64,000 bases of DNA from an uncultured bacterium. Lineage in GTDB: Bacteria; Acidobacteriota; Aminicenantia; Aminicenantales; Saccharicenantaceae. A program made the position numbers and the translations under genes. Under the pieces are notes generated by a model. The model was given only the letters and a program-made list of their open reading frames with translations. It was not told where the DNA came from and searched no databases. Below, one piece after another: positions 60,919 through 64,000 of the stretch. Location: assembly GCA_937920515.1 (NCBI GenBank), contig CALEUG010000005.1, positions 46,625-110,624 of the forward strand, given 5' to 3'. Every line of letters starts with the position of its first letter. Position 1 is the stretch's first letter.

Positions 60919-63570
60919 TCAGAGGAGCTCGGCGGAGTGCTTCACCTTAACTGCCTTCTTCCCGGCCAGCAGCCCGCCCTTAATCTGCAATATACACCCG
61001 GGGCAATCCATCACCACCACCTCGGCCCCCGTCCTCTCTATTGCTTCCAGCTTCTGTCGCAGCAACTCCTCCGACACCGCCGCCTTCTCCACCGAGAACA
61101 CCCCGGCAAACCCGCAACAGACATCGGAGTTTTCCATCTCCACCAGCTCGTATCCCGCCTCCCGCAGCAGCCGCCGCGAAACCCCTGCCTCCCTCAGCAC
61201 GAATTTATGATGGCATGAATCATGATACGTAATTTTTATCTTGGGCCGGACAGGGATTTCGGGCCTGTTTCCGACCGTTAAACCTGACTCTCTCCCCGAT
61301 CGGTCCGCCACCCGCTCGGACCCTTCTTCTGGTGCTATCTCCGCCTCAAGGCCAGTTGTCTCCGCTCCTGCTCCCGCTCCCGCTCCCGCTCCCGTTCCCG
61401 TTCCTTTATTTTCGCTATCCAACCCATCTTTAATTACAATCCTCCCCCCGGAAATTTCGCCATTTCCCTCACTCTCAAAACCCGATTCCATTTTCTCCAC
61501 GCCTTCTATTTTCAACCCTTCTTCCGCCACAAACGACACCAACGTCCTCACCCGCCCTCTTAAAACTTCCGCCTTCTTCTCGTCCAGCATTATATCCGCC
61601 CTCAACCCCGGCCCCAGCTCCCTCAGCATGGCAGTGCAGGTCGGACACAGCGTGATAATCCGGTAATAATCCCCGCCAACCAGCTTCTCGACCGCCCTCC
61701 CAAACTCCTTCCTGGCTTCCCCGACAAACCCGGAATTGGCCGCCGGAAAACCGCAACAACCGTCAAACGGCACTTCAACCTCAAATCCATGCCGCCGCAG
61801 CAACCTGTACGCCGCCAGCCCCGCCTCAGGGAAAAAATTTTCAATCAAGCACCCCGGAAATATCGCCACCTTCTTGCCCGCTCCAATCTGCGACTCTATC
61901 TGGCCTGATTTCCTGTTCTCATCAAGAAGAGACTTCTCTTCGCTTTTGCCCCCGGGCTCGCTACTGCCCATCACTGCGCCTCTTGCTTCCCTGTTTTCCT
62001 TTTTGCCTTCCTCTTCATTACCATTAATTTCATTACCAGAGGTCTTTTCACCACCGTTTACTTTTCCGCCTTCATTTTTTATTTCATCTTTCTTTCCATC
62101 ATTTATATCTGCCCCGCGCCTCTCAGGACCTGACCCGCTAAAATCATTGCCCGGGATTAATCCTTCTCTTTCCTCCCTTCTGTCCTTCCCCTTCTCCTTT
62201 TCACCACCGCTTGCCATCTGCTTTTCCAGTTGCTTTTCCCTCTCCTTCTCTTCCGCCACCATCGCCGAAAAACTTCTCCCCGCCGGCGCCGGAAACTTCT
62301 CCAGCCTCCTCATCACCCCCACCGCCAGCGGCATCTTCACCAGGCCGCCTTTACTTATCAGCGGCCGCGCCGCCCTTCCCAGCGCAAAAATCTTCCTCTC
62401 CACCTGCGGCTGCCCCAGCACCGCTCCAAAGGCCGCCTTCTTCCACAGCTTCCCGCCCCTTTCTCTCACAATCTTTTCCCGCAGCTTCCTCACCAGCCCG
62501 GCAATCGGAATTTTCGTCGAACAGACCTCATCGCACCGGTGACAGCTCAGGCAATAAGAGGCCAGCTCCTCCGACTGCTTCAGCCCGTGCACCCAGGCCG
62601 TCAGCAGGCTGCCTATCCCGCCCATGTAAACATAGCTGAACTCCTGCCCGCCGACCATCTGGTAGACCGGACAGACGTTCAGGCAGGCCGAACACTTGAT
62701 GCACCTCAGCACTTCCCTGAACTCATAATCCCGCTGCATCCGGCTCCGGCCGTTATCCACGATGACTATATGCTGTTCTTCCCGCGGCGGCCCGGCAATA
62801 ACCGACACGTAGCTCGATATCTCCTGGCCCGTGGCATTCCTGGTCAGCACCCGCAGCAGCTTCACCGCCTCCCTGAGCGACGGCAGCACCTTCTCCCGGC
62901 TGGCCAGTACGATATGAAGCGGCGGAACGCTGGTCACCAGCCGCCCGTTCCCCTCGTTGGTCACCAGCACAATAGCCCCTTCTTCGGCCAGCAGAACATT
63001 TGCCCCGCTCAGGCCGGCCCCGGCCTCCAGTATCTTCTTTCTGACGTGCCACCGCGCCACCTTGACCAGCCCGCTTATATCTTCCGGAACGTCCTCACCC
63101 AGCCGCTCCCTGAAGACCCCGGCCACCTGTCCCCTGTTGAGATGAATCGCCGGCATAACCATGTGCGTCGGGGCCTCGCCTGCCAGCTGTATAATCCACT
63201 CCCCGAGGTCAGTCTCTCTTGCCTCCACTCCCCGCTTCCGCAAATACTCGTTCAGCCCGGTCTCCTCGCTGACCATGCTCTTGCCCTTGACCAGGACCTT
63301 TACCCCGCGCTCCTCAAGCACCCTGTAAATAATTTCGTTAGCCTGCTTGCTATCCGCGGCAAAATGCACATGACTACCCCTGGCCGCGGCCCTCATCATA
63401 AACTTATCCAGAAGCTCCTCGCTCTGCTCAACCGCCGCTTCTTTTATCCGGGCCAGCTCCTCCCGCAGCGCCTCAAAGTCCATTCCGGCAAAGGCCTTCT
63501 CCCGCTTCGCGCTCCAGCTGCGGCTGAATTCCTGCAGCGTCCTGACCAGCCCCGGGCTTATTTTCTTCAT
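60919..63570 (-). CDS. LldF-LldE type LUD iron-sulfur fusion protein with two inserts
   Basis: 883 residues. Residues about 50-280 are a LUD domain (LLAEEGAIVLVTNEGNGRLV; the start resembles LldF/LutB). Two ferredoxin [4Fe-4S] motifs follow: C290-C293-C296-C300 (CIKCSACLNVCPVY) and C340-C343-C346-C350 (CLSCHRCDEVC). Two cysteine-rich CCG domains (C605-C606 and C818-C819) form the LldE/LutA/GlpC-like half. The family takes part in lactate oxidation and electron transfer from 2-hydroxy acids. Two hydrophilic low-complexity inserts, residues about 440-566 and 693-776, break the second half. The ATG at 63570 has GAGAGAAAG upstream. Double terminators end it. Confidence 0.85.
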   Translation of the reverse strand: MKKISPGLVRTLQEFSRSWSAKREKAFAGMDFEALREELARIKEAAVEQSEELLDKFMMRAAARGSHVHFAADSKQANEIIYRVLEERGVKVLVKGKSMVSEETGLNEYLRKRGVEARETDLGEWIIQLAGEAPTHMVMPAIHLNRGQVAGVFRERLGEDVPEDISGLVKVARWHVRKKILEAGAGLSGANVLLAEEGAIVLVTNEGNGRLVTSVPPLHIVLASREKVLPSLREAVKLLRVLTRNATGQEISSYVSVIAGPPREEQHIVIVDNGRSRMQRDYEFREVLRCIKCSACLNVCPVYQMVGGQEFSYVYMGGIGSLLTAWVHGLKQSEELASYCLSCHRCDEVCSTKIPIAGLVRKLREKIVRERGGKLWKKAAFGAVLGQPQVERKIFALGRAARPLISKGGLVKMPLAVGVMRRLEKFPAPAGRSFSAMVAEEKEREKQLEKQMASGGEKEKGKDRREEREGLIPGNDFSGSGPERRGADINDGKKDEIKNEGGKVNGGEKTSGNEINGNEEEGKKENREARGAVMGSSEPGGKSEEKSLLDENRKSGQIESQIGAGKKVAIFPGCLIENFFPEAGLAAYRLLRRHGFEVEVPFDGCCGFPAANSGFVGEARKEFGRAVEKLVGGDYYRIITLCPTCTAMLRELGPGLRADIMLDEKKAEVLRGRVRTLVSFVAEEGLKIEGVEKMESGFESEGNGEISGGRIVIKDGLDSENKGTGTGAGAGAGAGAETTGLEAEIAPEEGSERVADRSGRESGLTVGNRPEIPVRPKIKITYHDSCHHKFVLREAGVSRRLLREAGYELVEMENSDVCCGFAGVFSVEKAAVSEELLRQKLEAIERTGAEVVVMDCPGCILQIKGGLLAGKKAVKVKHSAELL
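61364..61404 (-). repeat. Hexanucleotide repeat coding for Gly-Ala
   Basis: About six imperfect copies of the 6-base unit (GCTCCC on the plus strand) encode the GTGTGAGAGAGAGA stretch of the LUD protein's second insert. It is in frame and likely expanded by slippage. Confidence 0.9.
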
Positions 63571-63631
63571 CTTTCTCTCCGCAATATTTTCCCTTTAAAA
63601 TATATTTTACCGCTCAAAGATTCAACCCGAC

Positions 63632-64000
63632 CCAGGTCCAGGACCGGAGACCGATTGCTTCCTGGCCGCCAGCCGGGTCGGTCCCACGGGCCGGGTCATC
63701 GGCGTGGACATGACCCCCGAAATGGTCGACCGGGCCAGGACCAAAGCCCGCCGTGGCGGCTTCGCCAACGTGGAATTCCACCTGGGTGAAATCGAGAACC
63801 TGCCCCTGGCCGAATCCAGCGTCGACGTCATCATCTCCAGCTGCGTCATCAACCTATCAACCGGCAAGCCGCGCGTCTTCCCAAAAGCCTTCAGGGTTCT
63901 CCTCCCGGGCGGGAGGCTGCTGGTCTCCGTCCTGATGCTTCTCAGGCCGCTTCTCCCGGAAATCAGCCAATAGCTCGATGCCTGCGATGCCTGCGTGGCC
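63632..64000 (+). pseudogene. Fragment of an arsenite-methyltransferase-like gene
   Basis: The frame reads [20 protein letters not shown], then [56 protein letters not shown] and [15 protein letters not shown], close to ArsM-type SAM-dependent methyltransferases. No start codon precedes the recognisable part, the glycine-rich loop 1 is degenerate (PGPGPETD), and an in-frame TAG at 63971 comes while homology seems to go on (LDACDACVA). I read it as a broken gene that runs off the right edge. GTG 63704 is the only start in frame and would miss part of the SAM site. Confidence 0.6.

Noticed and set aside
61364..61404. CRISPR-like or other regulatory repeat array
   Set aside because: It is a simple 6-base coding repeat without spacers. 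No CRISPR array or cas gene was found in the window.
62230..63789. 519-codon plus-strand frame opposite the LUD gene
   Set aside because: The minus strand has intact LUD and iron-sulfur motifs. The plus frame is His/Pro-rich shadow sequence.

Overview
The window reads as chromosome of a Gram-negative, probably strictly anaerobic bacterium with a GC-rich genome. The closest match I can suggest is the Aminicenantes/Acidobacteriota-like group. That placement is inference from gene content (class III ribonucleotide reductase, many outer-membrane beta-barrels, DUF5916, FecR/DUF6600, M64 and SBBP-repeat proteins, RAYT transposase). There is no rRNA or other phylogenetic marker here to prove it.

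Layout. 1-9.4 kb: the start of a CPA2 antiporter, a decayed stretch, and envelope or secreted proteins (beta-barrels, a 16-residue-repeat surface protein, DUF5916), plus a TudS-like DUF523/DUF1722 protein, a truncated DUF429 gene and a membrane protein with a degenerate HD-GYP domain. 9.4-20.5 kb: a large SBBP/InlB/CARDB surface protein with a barrel partner, then an RND efflux operon (adaptor plus two permeases, no TolC). 21-27 kb: malic enzyme, a CBS protein, a YjbQ protein, and a dNTP operon (nrdD, glutaredoxin-like, nrdG, dut) read from a promoter with two NrdR-box-like sites 32 bp apart. 27-36 kb: MFS transporter, anchored amidase, glucose-6-phosphate isomerase, small secreted proteins and a FecR/DUF6600 protein. 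36-43 kb: a Spy/CpxP-like protein, a complete ribose-type sugar ABC importer, a conserved 65-residue protein, a FadL-like porin and a DUF3467 protein. 43-54 kb: a MEMO-agmatinase-M64 peptidase cluster, an S9 peptidase and a kinase/PLP-enzyme fusion. 54-58 kb: an ABC exporter, a TPR protein and a prepilin peptidase in the order known from Myxococcus-type pilus loci, interrupted by an IS remnant. 58-61 kb: a RAYT element with palindromic ends, tilS directly behind a CAU-anticodon tRNA, and a second, truncated RAYT copy. 61-64 kb: an LldF/LldE-type LUD iron-sulfur fusion with two low-complexity inserts and an arsM-like gene remnant.

How genes work together. The clearest functional unit is the nrdD operon: oxygen-independent dNTP synthesis, its activase, a small redox protein and dUTP removal, under likely NrdR control. 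The RND operon and the sugar ABC operon are self-contained transport units. The tRNA-tilS unit may couple a tRNA to an RNA-modifying enzyme. Gene debris is concentrated at 0.4-0.7, 7.0-7.3, 55.8-56.2, 60.5-60.9 and 63.6-64 kb.

No CRISPR array, phage region, rRNA or obvious defence island was seen. The most unusual items are the tRNA(CAU)-tilS arrangement, the RAYT element whose coding 3' end lies inside its own terminal repeat, the NrdR-controlled operon that includes dut, and several genes whose promoter sits so close to the start codon that leaderless or near-leaderless transcripts are likely.
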